Part shown: positions 43,501 to 49,658 of the stretch, one piece after another | Position numbering within the stretch: position 1 is the stretch's first letter | Layout: each line of letters opens with the position of its first letter | Assembly (NCBI GenBank): GCA_002395805.1 | Contig: DGVB01000037.1 | Coordinates: 62,001 to 126,000 of the forward strand | Source of the DNA: Bacteroidales bacterium UBA4295 | GTDB taxonomy: Bacteria > Bacteroidota > Bacteroidia > Bacteroidales > Paludibacteraceae | Direction of reading: 5' to 3' | Length of the DNA: 64,000 nt | Made by a program: the position numbers and the translations under genes | The notes under the pieces: model-generated | Database searches by the model: none | The model's input: the letters and a program-made list of their open reading frames with translations, nothing else | What the model was told of the DNA's origin: nothing

Positions 43501-45905
43501 GCGATGGGGTACAAACGAAGCCTCTAATTTCAGATGTAGTACCAAAAGTAAACAAGGGTAAAGATACTGTTTCCTTCTTCGTCCGTCCGGGTCGCACTCC
43601 TGTTTTGAAGATTCAGCAAGCAACAGAAAGCGCCGGAACATTAAGTTGGAGCGCAGGAACGAATATTACCTCTTCTCTCAGCAGTCTCACAAAAGATAGT
43701 GTATATAACATCTGTCTGACAATGGACGGAAGTGGCAATATCTCTGTTGAGAATGTCGAAGCATACACCGGTAATTTCTATATCCGTACCGATGCTGCCA
43801 ATAACAAGTGGGACAACTACCGCTCGGCAGACCATGTAATGACATATTCGGAATACTCCGAGAAAAACAGCGATTTTACCCACTATTGGATGAAGTTCGT
43901 CGGCAATAACACAAACGTCAAGTTTGTTGTTGCGAACGATTATAGCCCGTGTATCTCCGATACCTTGATTCAGCAAACCTACCGGGGCGGAGATAAGGAT
44001 CATGTAAACGGATCTGGAAATCTCGCTCATGAAGCAAATATCCGATTCATGTGGCATAGACATACGAATGAAATCTACCGCGCATATCTGTCTCCGGCGA
44101 AAGAGAACGGCTCTCATTACCTCGTTCTCCGCGGAACTGCAAACAATTTGCTTTCCGAATCAGGTACACCTTTAACATCCGGAAATAACAACGGAGTTGA
44201 GGATCACAGCATCCAATTCATTGATGACGAGAACTGGATCTACGAGACTACCGTGCAGTCTGTCCCGGGTTCGTTCGTAAAACTATACGCCAAGTATAAC
44301 AACGCATACTTCTATTTCAAAGGAGAGAACAATAATACTTGGGACGCAAGTAATGCTATCCAATTGGTTACCGGCTCCGGCTCAGCTGTGAAAGTACGTG
44401 TGATCTATGATTTCAAGACCGACCGTCTGGTAGCTGCCTATCTGCCAAGCGGAGAGATTTCTGACCAGAAGGCAATCAATGCCGACGTGATGTTTATCCG
44501 TGAGCATCAGGGCGATATTGAGCAATTAACCTTCAGTGAGAAAGACTCAAAGATGGGTTCTATCACGGATATCAAAACCGCTTATGCTGTCATGCGGTTC
44601 AACAAATGGACGCTGAATAACAAGAGTACCGCAGATGGACACGCCCCTCTGCCTGCGCCGCTCTCGCGCTATGAGCGGGATATATTCTATGTTTCCTTCC
44701 CGTTCGACGTAAACCTGAATGAGGTATTCGGTTTCGGTACGTACGGCATTCATTGGATCATGGAGTACTACGATGGAGCAAGCCGTGCAGTTAACGGATT
44801 CTGGAAAGATACTCCTACCTATTGGCGATTTATCACAAACCGCAACGGTGTAGTTCTGAAAAAGAACCAAGGTTACATCCTGGCGCTTGATTTGGATATG
44901 TTGGGCGAGACCTCCGATGTATGGCGGAACGACAACGAACGGGCAGAGCTCTTCTTCCCGTCCAGCGGAAACCTGCCGGATATCACCGCCGGAACAGTAA
45001 CAGCCGAATTGGAAGCACACACTTGCACTATTAATCGTAACACACCACAAGGTGACAGACGTATTGCCGACAGCCACTGGAATATCATGGGCGTTCCGAC
45101 ATACGTGAATACCAGTAATGTAGACTTCGCTAACACCGAGTGGCAAACAACGCCAAGAGATCCGGCTACAGGACATTTTGGAGGCCCGAATTTCCTCTAT
45201 ACCTGGAACTCGGCGGATAACTCGCTGACGCCTACTTCCGCTACCGGATTCACCTACCATGCTATGCATGCTTATACCGTGCAATATTATGGCAATGTCT
45301 CATGGACAGCAAGCGTAAATCCGTCTTCTATCGTAGCTCGTCAGAGACATGTTCCGAACGCATATGAATGGTGCCTGGAACTGCAGCAGAACGAACAAAT
45401 GACAGACCGTACCTACGTGCGCATGTCCAATGAGGAGGAAGTGACTACCGGATTTGAGTTCGGCTATGATATGAGCAAGAGCATGGAATGGGCAAAGGCC
45501 AATATCTACACCTTCATCGGTTCGGAAGCGGTAGCCGGAAACTCCATGCCTCTGGAAACAGTCCAAACAACAGTAGTGCCGGTAGGCGTATATATCAAGA
45601 GCGATGGCGAATACACTTTCTCTATGCCGGAGGGCACCAACGGAGTCGGTATCACCCTCATTGATACGGAAGCCAATGTCCGTACAAGCCTCTCGGCGCT
45701 GGATTATACCGTCACCCTCTCCGCTGGAGAATACACCAACCGTTTCTTCCTCGAGATCTCGCCGGTACAGAATACTCCGACAGATATAGAGAATGGTGGA
45801 TTGATGAATGGTGAAAATGGTGTACGCAAAGTGATGATCGACGGTATCCTCTATATCGTTCGCGACGGCAAGATGTACGACGCACGCGGAGCCCGCGTGG
45901 AATAA
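37545..45905 (+). CDS. Giant adhesin-like surface protein with many beta modules
   Basis: About 2786 residues. Long signal peptide ending near NVWGD. Then an unassigned region (about 40-400), a bacterial Ig-like (Big_2-type) domain around 402-492 (TWNVAPANGAAGG, ATVTWSSSATSYATVSSSG), InlB/Listeria-Bacteroides-type repeats (around 666-745, 1063-1160 and 1352-1455: GYTFGGWYTDASC, TLYAKW, HYTFYGWYTEENP, GYNFSGWFDNDGC), and glycan-binding-like modules (around 963-1066, VSGSFNSWTETSNLAF). Later regions are further beta-sandwich domains. The tail RKVMIDGILYIVRDGKMYDARGARV matches the tails of two other giants here. No catalytic motif. Likely exported and surface-attached. Start is one of three close ATGs (37527, 37539, 37545); 37545 gives the best signal peptide. 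Confidence 0.85.
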   Translation: MKNTNILSELYKGLIGVKSWLSRGFVLILALFTLTVGNVWGDNAGLYQCDLTYSYNGVTNTITTSTTSTDLNTPLNATLKITKVKLYFWYFNNDYSKYGNVCGGLMNYNLTGGDCNTEYLMGSEAEWNDDGWVSDSRHKQITITRDLIIASPTSASGNYTFNYCFKGWGDNDDASNCGDIWWLSNGGSNYALNYKIAPPAVSGFGVSTSGYLAGSGTSEDPYLVKSGNSLTFTVSGSKAHSDANSTFNYWLNSGTKKTSGTLSTGSITSTELQSATVHGQYINNSSSSLVGTESTSTIYYKAVSVKDITVYIYVGGCTSDQINSLVLTANPYVGSTALAGVTKYIGDFTTDGAWRKYTFTNVSEVQHVVVARDGGRAVDNITITDDVYYKYDGTELGGKCIARTTPTWNVAPANGAAGGNMTATINNVPDGATVTWSSSATSYATVSSSGYITYVAAGSATISARIQKAASGDYCALDETISQAITVTSGATVSATRTCPEYVSSNSGQVKLDISSTGASTGWYYRVCNSAKTAYYAPDEQSAASNTLSWTMNGSLLTGSNTLVVELYNSARQLVCTSSPVTVNVEIAESVTISAGANGSVSPSGTVYANNNHVHPTITATANTNYHFVNWISNNAAASVANANNATTTVTATASGYTITANFAGDQYTITYKDQGDVTYSGNNEGSLPATHTYGTATALVNGTKAGYTFGGWYTDASCTSSAGSSIGATAKTSNFTLYAKWTERMSTLSTANSYNAGNPGYASPTVSGSATNVGYVTTREISATAAGTGYTFAGWTLTNCTRTDGGAPTATSITIRSNGDGAAASVVANYEEDRSSRWHLVGLNETGYEIFPDGWNVSNTSMMQKASGHSAESVVYATVTISSKRTYLFKIVDDNGASDDIWYGYSTGSTYLEWTETSTKNVYSGDGNGNNLKFTPSLLGTYEFKVDYSGTYPAVTITYPEVYAVSGSFNSWTETSNLAFTGNDGSYSVAIDGNSTNYEFKVLDNGSWYGHTNKTFTGTESNVTLATPSNNIKLKADVYPSGSYTFAYNKSTKKFGVTYPASYVINYAVGATKGQSTAPWANFTGEIGDKDIASGTKIASGTTIHLYAANAKEHYTFYGWYTEENPARDDYSKRVSTSQHYFTSVTETKSYYAIYFEDPYWVNTYAEGFGSIDPTAGQNAYIVTPSGNFTATPNIGYKFDSWEQRSGALTITSPSAATTTVKATAASVLQANFSPRWSVLGTPNDPFGGWSAYNTNLFTGYTKVSTKDVGYKTVTLAANTTYEIKVYDRQESTFYGGSATQDIHYANGGTEYTVATTSSPQSVFIHSAAAGTYTLNWNLTDKKIAVVYPTSLFITSGQKTEGQDDNVGGSFTAVDNSSNDVKGGKFVADGASVTFTAATNTGYNFSGWFDNDGCTTGQYTAGTNVSIAGNAMTLSSIDDDKTVYAKFVPKTYTITLTRTGTGYGSGGDASVTATYNQTMPVATMPTAAAGYAFMGYYSETGGNGRRFIDPSGNWVAAAGDTISGGNWVHADNATLYAYFKKAVITALTFDNPIVAPGTEVGVTATIAPAVTEGTKVLCWRVLYNNGNPLDPQPGLTKPSTNKITFNAPTAPGTYKVEAKLHLDDCDGTLLSEQVMNFQVAGDHTVTVEYKCGDEEIASSTSVNGKPLEWTEITAPEDPFGYIFSKWKAGDGITINGAVDGEKTDRTIQFKAVYDGKLTVVYTKKDFIYFKNTLGWSGDDIHVYFYNSSGYWDDSNGAGATGPNCIGKGKMTLVPGETDIYYWDYGAGITGGAAAATTHVAFTNINKTNQENFYECDVVYPTKGNNEGFSTGTPMFVPISQEKVTKNTKAYYYNKGYWTKYSGGTGYSVDIFFSKGGSYDKSVSFEEGDTPGMPFTTTVYLTGGTTLGFKVHRSSGLYYYAGTDVTMANASTAKSLTYDNTSKKQTGITTNVTGEYIFTLTCATDGLLNVTVKYPASAGDYRLVYSDGVQTKPLISDVVPKVNKGKDTVSFFVRPGRTPVLKIQQATESAGTLSWSAGTNITSSLSSLTKDSVYNICLTMDGSGNISVENVEAYTGNFYIRTDAANNKWDNYRSADHVMTYSEYSEKNSDFTHYWMKFVGNNTNVKFVVANDYSPCISDTLIQQTYRGGDKDHVNGSGNLAHEANIRFMWHRHTNEIYRAYLSPAKENGSHYLVLRGTANNLLSESGTPLTSGNNNGVEDHSIQFIDDENWIYETTVQSVPGSFVKLYAKYNNAYFYFKGENNNTWDASNAIQLVTGSGSAVKVRVIYDFKTDRLVAAYLPSGEISDQKAINADVMFIREHQGDIEQLTFSEKDSKMGSITDIKTAYAVMRFNKWTLNNKSTADGHAPLPAPLSRYERDIFYVSFPFDVNLNEVFGFGTYGIHWIMEYYDGASRAVNGFWKDTPTYWRFITNRNGVVLKKNQGYILALDLDMLGETSDVWRNDNERAELFFPSSGNLPDITAGTVTAELEAHTCTINRNTPQGDRRIADSHWNIMGVPTYVNTSNVDFANTEWQTTPRDPATGHFGGPNFLYTWNSADNSLTPTSATGFTYHAMHAYTVQYYGNVSWTASVNPSSIVARQRHVPNAYEWCLELQQNEQMTDRTYVRMSNEEEVTTGFEFGYDMSKSMEWAKANIYTFIGSEAVAGNSMPLETVQTTVVPVGVYIKSDGEYTFSMPEGTNGVGITLIDTEANVRTSLSALDYTVTLSAGEYTNRFFLEISPVQNTPTDIENGGLMNGENGVRKVMIDGILYIVRDGKMYDARGARVE

Positions 45906-45921
45906 AGACCGGACACGAACC

Positions 45922-45982
45922 GTACTATGACGTTCGCGATGCGAACGCCATGCGAACGAAAGAGACTACAAAATCATAGTAC
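45922..45982. repeat. Nested inverted repeat after the giant gene
   Basis: Outer arms GTACTATGA (45922-45930) and TCATAGTAC (45974-45982) enclose GTTCGC-GAT-GCGAAC and a further GCGAAC. It lies in the 3' untranslated region before the terminator. Confidence 0.7.
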
Positions 45983-46003
45983 ATACTATACAAAACAAGA
46001 ACA

Positions 46004-46028
46004 AAGAGAGCCTTTCAGGGCTCTTTTT
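46004..46028 (+). terminator. Intrinsic terminator after the giant gene
   Basis: AGAGCC-TTTCAG-GGCTCT stem (46007-46024) followed by a T-run. Confidence 0.88.
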
Positions 46029-46049
46029 GGTGCAAAAACACATTTTTTC

Positions 46050-46080
46050 TTGCGCATATCAAAAAAAAGCAGTACTTTTG
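46050..46080 (+). promoter_or_regulatory. Bacteroidota-type promoter of the AAA ATPase
   Basis: TTGCGCATATC with TTG at 46050-46052, 20 nt, TACTTTTG at 46073-46080. Almost the same sequence precedes panD (47269-47299). Confidence 0.82.
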
Positions 46081-46094
46081 CAGCGAATTTTTAT

Positions 46095-46126
46095 TACGAC
46101 TTTTTTCGTAACGACTTTTTTCGTAA
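46095..46126 (+). repeat. 15-bp tandem duplication in the ATPase leader
   Basis: Two exact units of CGACTTTTTTCGTAA (46097-46111 and 46112-46126). Each, with the preceding TTA, forms a TTACGA/TCGTAA hairpin. It lies between the promoter and the ATG at 46138. Confidence 0.85.
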
Positions 46127-46137
46127 TAGTACATTAT

Positions 46138-47199
46138 ATGGAAAATCCGTTTAAATTTGGATCAATAGTAGAGAATGAATTCTTTACAGACCGCGTGAAA
46201 GAGGTAGCGTACATCCGCCAGTTTATAGAGAGTAGAAACCACCTCGTATTAATCAGTCCTCGCCGCTTCGGAAAAAGCAGCGTGGTATTAAAAGCGGTCA
46301 AACAAGCGGAACGGCAGTACATCAATCTCAATTTGCAGGAAGTCACTTCACTTTCCGATTTTGCGGCTAAGCTGCTCCGCGAGGTGTACCGCATTCATCC
46401 GATGGAGAAACTCCGCCAATGGATATTGCGTTTCCGTGTGATCCCAACTATTAGCACGAATCAACTGACGGGCGCACTCGAGATTGGATTCCAACCTACT
46501 CAAGACCAGCGGGTTTTATTGGAAGATGTATTAGCGTTGATTGAAAACATGCATACTGAGCAGGACAGACTGGTCGTTATTTTGGATGAATTCCAAGAGA
46601 TTTTGGAGATTGCCCCGGCATTAGACAAACAACTAAGAGCTATCATGCAACAGCAGCGACATATCAACTATATCCTTTTGGGAAGTCAAGAGAGTATGAT
46701 GACCGATATTTTTGAGAACGTCAAATCTCCCTTCTATCATTTTGGAGAATTGATGCGACTACAGAAATTACCGAGGACAGAATTTGATGAATACCTCCGG
46801 ACGCGTTTTGAGCCTGTCTTTAAGGACAAAGCAGCCGAACTGTCCCGCCAAGTACTGGATTACACGGATTGTCATCCCTATTATTCGCAACAATTGGCTT
46901 TTCATATGTGGCAAATAGGAATTCTGCAACCCGAGGAGAAAAATGTACATGAGGCAGCCGTACAACAAATCGTCCTCACCCATAATCTGGATTATGAGCG
47001 TATATGGATGAATTTTAAGCGAACCAGCAAATGGCTGCTACTGCGTTTAGCGAAAGAAGGCTCGTTCCAGACAGGCGAATACCGCACCAGCACGCTTTAT
47101 AGCTCACTCAAACGGCTGCAGCAAATGGGATACGTGATCTATACCGACCATTATGAGATAGAAGATCCGTTCTTCTGCGAATGGCTGCGCAAGATGTAG
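46138..47199 (+). CDS. AAA ATPase of the archaeal-type ATPase_2 family
   Basis: A 353-residue cytosolic P-loop ATPase. N-terminal MENPFKFGSIVENEFFTDRVKE is typical of the Bacteroidota members. Walker A is LISPRRFGKSSVV (about 36-48), Walker B RLVVILDEFQEI (about 142-153), sensor-type LLGSQESMM, and DCHPYYSQQLAFHMW is a family hallmark in the lid; the C-terminal part (YRTSTLYSSLKRLQQMGYV) is a winged-helix. The family is abundant in anaerobes and often single-gene; its role is not established. The start is the ATG at the family N terminus, not the upstream in-frame one that precedes the promoter. Confidence 0.85.
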   Translation: MENPFKFGSIVENEFFTDRVKEVAYIRQFIESRNHLVLISPRRFGKSSVVLKAVKQAERQYINLNLQEVTSLSDFAAKLLREVYRIHPMEKLRQWILRFRVIPTISTNQLTGALEIGFQPTQDQRVLLEDVLALIENMHTEQDRLVVILDEFQEILEIAPALDKQLRAIMQQQRHINYILLGSQESMMTDIFENVKSPFYHFGELMRLQKLPRTEFDEYLRTRFEPVFKDKAAELSRQVLDYTDCHPYYSQQLAFHMWQIGILQPEEKNVHEAAVQQIVLTHNLDYERIWMNFKRTSKWLLLRLAKEGSFQTGEYRTSTLYSSLKRLQQMGYVIYTDHYEIEDPFFCEWLRKM

Positions 47200-47268
47200 T
47201 TCTTTTCAAAAATTTTGTGGCTTTCGACTTTCTACTTTCGACTTTTGACTAAAAATCGTTGATTTTTC

Positions 47269-47299
47269 TTGCGCATATCAAAAAAAAGCAGTACTTTTG
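47269..47299 (+). promoter_or_regulatory. Bacteroidota-type promoter of panD
   Basis: TTGCGCATATC with TTG at 47269-47271, 20 nt, TACTTTTG at 47292-47299; 20 nt from the panD ATG. Upstream there are CGACTTT-type degenerate tandem repeats. Confidence 0.82.
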
Positions 47300-47318
47300 C
47301 GCTGTAATTTGGAGGAAT

Positions 47319-47660
47319 ATGTATTTAAACATACTGAAATCAAAGATTCACCGCGTACAGGTAACCGAGGCTAACCTCGATTATATCGGTTCGATCACTA
47401 TTGACGAAGCGCTCATGGAGGCTGCCAATATCTATGCCGGCGAACGCGTACAGGTAGTAGATAACACCAACGGTGCGCGGCTGGAGACCTACGTCATCCC
47501 CGGCAAACGCAACTCCGGCTGCATTTGTATCAACGGCGCTGCCGCGCATCTGGTGAACGTAGGAGATACCGTGATCATCATGGCCTACGCGCTCATGACG
47601 CCCGACGAAGCGAAGGCTTTCAAACCCGCCATCGTGTTTCCTGTAAATAACAAATTGTAA
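47319..47660 (+). CDS. panD: Aspartate 1-decarboxylase proenzyme
   Basis: Makes beta-alanine for pantothenate and coenzyme A. The 113-residue proenzyme carries the self-cleavage site Gly24-Ser25 in DYIGSITID, giving the pyruvoyl group on Ser25; Lys9 (KSKIHR) and the tyrosine in [13 protein letters not shown] are also present, as is [20 protein letters not shown]. Length and motif order are standard. The start is the ATG 19 nt after the promoter -7 box; a longer in-frame start at 47259 would lie upstream of the promoter. Confidence 0.96.
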   Translation: MYLNILKSKIHRVQVTEANLDYIGSITIDEALMEAANIYAGERVQVVDNTNGARLETYVIPGKRNSGCICINGAAAHLVNVGDTVIIMAYALMTPDEAKAFKPAIVFPVNNKL

Positions 47661-47678
47661 ATAAAAAGATATTAAAAC

Positions 47679-47799
47679 CTTTTGAATGGTTTAGCGCATA
47701 GCGCTCCGGTGCTTTGCCTGTTAGTGCGTCTTTGTGAGCGAGCTCACAAGCTGCCCTACCATCCAAAACACCACTCTTACGAGTAAAATCATTCAAAAG
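47679..47799 (+). repeat. 121-bp element, copy B (left flank of GxxExxY cassette)
   Basis: 121 bp with exact 10-bp terminal inverted repeats CTTTTGAATG and CATTCAAAAG. Inside: AGCGC-AT-AGCGCT, GTGAGC-GA-GCTCAC and ACTC-TTAC-GAGT hairpins and the word GTGCTTT shared with copy A. The ACTC/GAGT stem corresponds to ACCC/GGGT in copy A, a compensatory change. Confidence 0.85.
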
Positions 47800-47837
47800 C
47801 AATAAAAGGAAATAAATTTATCCTGTACACTGAAAAT

Positions 47838-48277
47838 ATGGCATATACCATTAAAACTGTTATAGACAACCATCCGGAATGGCTGAATGATCTGAAACAA
47901 AAATGCTATGCCATAAATGGTTGCTTGACGACTGTACATTCTGATTTAGGCGCATTCCTTAATGAATATATATACCAAGATGCGCTACAGATTTTGCTTG
48001 ATGAAAAGCAGATACCTTACCAACGAGAATACTACTTCAATATAGAATATCACGGCAAGAAAATTCCTCATAAGCATTATTTGGATTTCCTAATTAACGA
48101 AAGTATAATCGTTGAATGCAAAGCCGTAGAAAAATATGTATTGAACATAGACAGCAATTATGGAACTATATGCGGCTTACTGGTAAGAAAATAGGCATCT
48201 TATATAATTTCGGACCAGTAAAAGGGCAATCGGAACACTATTATTTGGACCAGGATGGCACGATGTATATGTTTTGA
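47838..48277 (+). pseudogene. GxxExxY (PDDEXK-like) protein, frameshifted
   Basis: The first 118 codons give a GxxExxY-type protein: VHSDLGAFLNEYIYQDAL (GxxExxY region, with the G and E/Y spacing partly decayed), QIPYQREYYFNIEYHGKKIPHKHYLDFLINESIIVECKAVEKY, which includes the nuclease-like D, ECK core. It then meets a premature stop at 48194. From about 48160 the other frame continues the family perfectly: LWNYMRLTGKKIGILYNFG to a TGA at 48277. A one-base loss (or two-base gain) near 48158 explains this; it could be a sequencing error. The family is widespread in Bacteroidota with no firm function. It is flanked by inverted 121-bp elements. Confidence 0.8.
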
Positions 48278-48298
48278 GAATTTTATCTAAATTTATCG

Positions 48299-48419
48299 CT
48301 TTTGAATGCTTTGACTCGGTAGAGTCTGGAGTTTGAAGCGAAGAACTATCCGGGAGTTTACTTACGAAGAGTTATTAGCCTCAAAGTACATAAGAGCGAA
48401 GCGCAAAAGCATTCAAAAG
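48299..48419 (-). repeat. 121-bp element, copy C (right flank, inverted)
   Basis: 121 bp with the same exact 10-bp ends. Read on the minus strand it aligns with copy B: GTACTTTGAGGC against GTGCTTTGCC, and ACTC-TACC-GAGT against ACTC-TTAC-GAGT near the right end. It is therefore inverted relative to B. Confidence 0.82.
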
Positions 48420-48453
48420 ATTTTATTTGGTTTTATATACTATAAACAAATAG

Positions 48454-49587
48454 ATGGCATTTTTCGAACTACATAGCGAGGCAAAGAGCGTAGGACCGAG
48501 AGCGGGTGTGATACATACCGACCACGGCGATATACTCACGCCGATCTTTATGCCTGTAGGTACCGTCGGCACCGTCAAAGGTGTGCAGCGCAAGGAACTG
48601 GAGGAGGATATCAAAGCCCAGATCATTCTGGGAAACACCTACCACCTCTTTCTCCGCCCGGGCACCGAGATCCTCCATAAAGCCGGCGGCCTTCATCGGT
48701 TCGAAGGATGGAATAGACCGATACTAACCGACAGCGGCGGATTTCAGGTCTTCTCGCTCACCGACATCCGCAAGATGACGGAAGAAGGTGTGCGGTTCTC
48801 CAGCCATATCGACGGACGCAAACTGCTCTTCACGCCGGAGAGCGTGATGGACATTGAGCGCGAGATAGGCGCAGACATCATGATGGCGTTCGACGAGTGC
48901 TGCCCCGGCACAGCGGATAAGAAATACGCCAAAGACTCAATGGAGCGCACCCATCGATGGCTCGACCGCTGCATCGCCCGTTTCGACGGCACAGCAGATC
49001 TATACGGCTATAAGCAACATCTCTTCCCTATTGTACAGGGCTGCACCTATACCGACCTGCGGCAAGAAGCCTCGAAACGACTGCGTGATCTGGACCGCGA
49101 CGGCTATGCTATCGGCGGACTCGCCGTAGGCGAACCTACCGAAGTGATGTATGACATGATCGAGGTTTGCAACGATATCCTGCCGGACAACAAACCGCGG
49201 TACCTCATGGGCGTAGGTACACCGTGGAATATACTGGAGGCTATCGAGCGAGGTATCGATATGTTCGACTGCGTGATGCCTACCCGCAACGGCCGCAACG
49301 GTATGATTTTCACCTGGAACGGCGTCATGAACCTGCGGAACAAGAAATGGGAGGACGATTTCACGGAACTTGATCCAAGCGGCACTTCGTATGTCGATCA
49401 CGCATACACAAGGGCTTACGCGAGACATCTGATTCACGCGCAAGAGATGCTGGGACTGGAGATTCTATCTATCCATAATCTGGCATTCTATCTGGATCTG
49501 GTCACTCAGGCACGCGCACATATCCTCGCCGGTGATTTCAGCGCATGGAAAGCGTCCGTCCTGCCGGGAATAACCAACAGGTTATGA
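48454..49587 (+). CDS. tgt: tRNA-guanine transglycosylase
   Basis: Exchanges guanine at the wobble position of GUN-anticodon tRNAs for preQ1 in queuosine synthesis. The 377-residue TIM-barrel enzyme shows GTVGTVKGVQRKELEE, ILTDSGGFQVFSLTD with the catalytic aspartate, MAFDECCPG, YAIGGLAVGEP, YLMGVGTPWNILEAIERGIDMFDCVMPTRNGRNG. At the C terminus the canonical zinc cysteines are not visible (FTELDPSGTSYVDHAYTRAYARHL); as I recall, this is also the case in other Bacteroidales Tgt proteins. The gene is followed by hairpin array 5, whose first unit contains the stop codon, and then by the LptF/G-type gene, a common neighbour. Confidence 0.94.
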   Translation: MAFFELHSEAKSVGPRAGVIHTDHGDILTPIFMPVGTVGTVKGVQRKELEEDIKAQIILGNTYHLFLRPGTEILHKAGGLHRFEGWNRPILTDSGGFQVFSLTDIRKMTEEGVRFSSHIDGRKLLFTPESVMDIEREIGADIMMAFDECCPGTADKKYAKDSMERTHRWLDRCIARFDGTADLYGYKQHLFPIVQGCTYTDLRQEASKRLRDLDRDGYAIGGLAVGEPTEVMYDMIEVCNDILPDNKPRYLMGVGTPWNILEAIERGIDMFDCVMPTRNGRNGMIFTWNGVMNLRNKKWEDDFTELDPSGTSYVDHAYTRAYARHLIHAQEMLGLEILSIHNLAFYLDLVTQARAHILAGDFSAWKASVLPGITNRL

Positions 49588-49654
49588 CCGCCTTGGGGCT
49601 GTAGGATCGCTGCGCTGTAGGACCGCTTTGCTGTAAGACCGCTGCGCTGTAAGA
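49585..49654. repeat. Mini-hairpin array 5 (tgt stop to LptF/G gene)
   Basis: Four units with linkers TGTAGGATC, TGTAGGACC and TGTAAGACC and hairpins GCC-TTGG-GGC, GCTGCGC, GCTTTGC and GCTGCGC. The first unit's TGACC supplies the tgt stop codon. The array ends 4 nt before the ATG of the permease gene. Confidence 0.88.
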
Positions 49655-49658
49655 TAAA

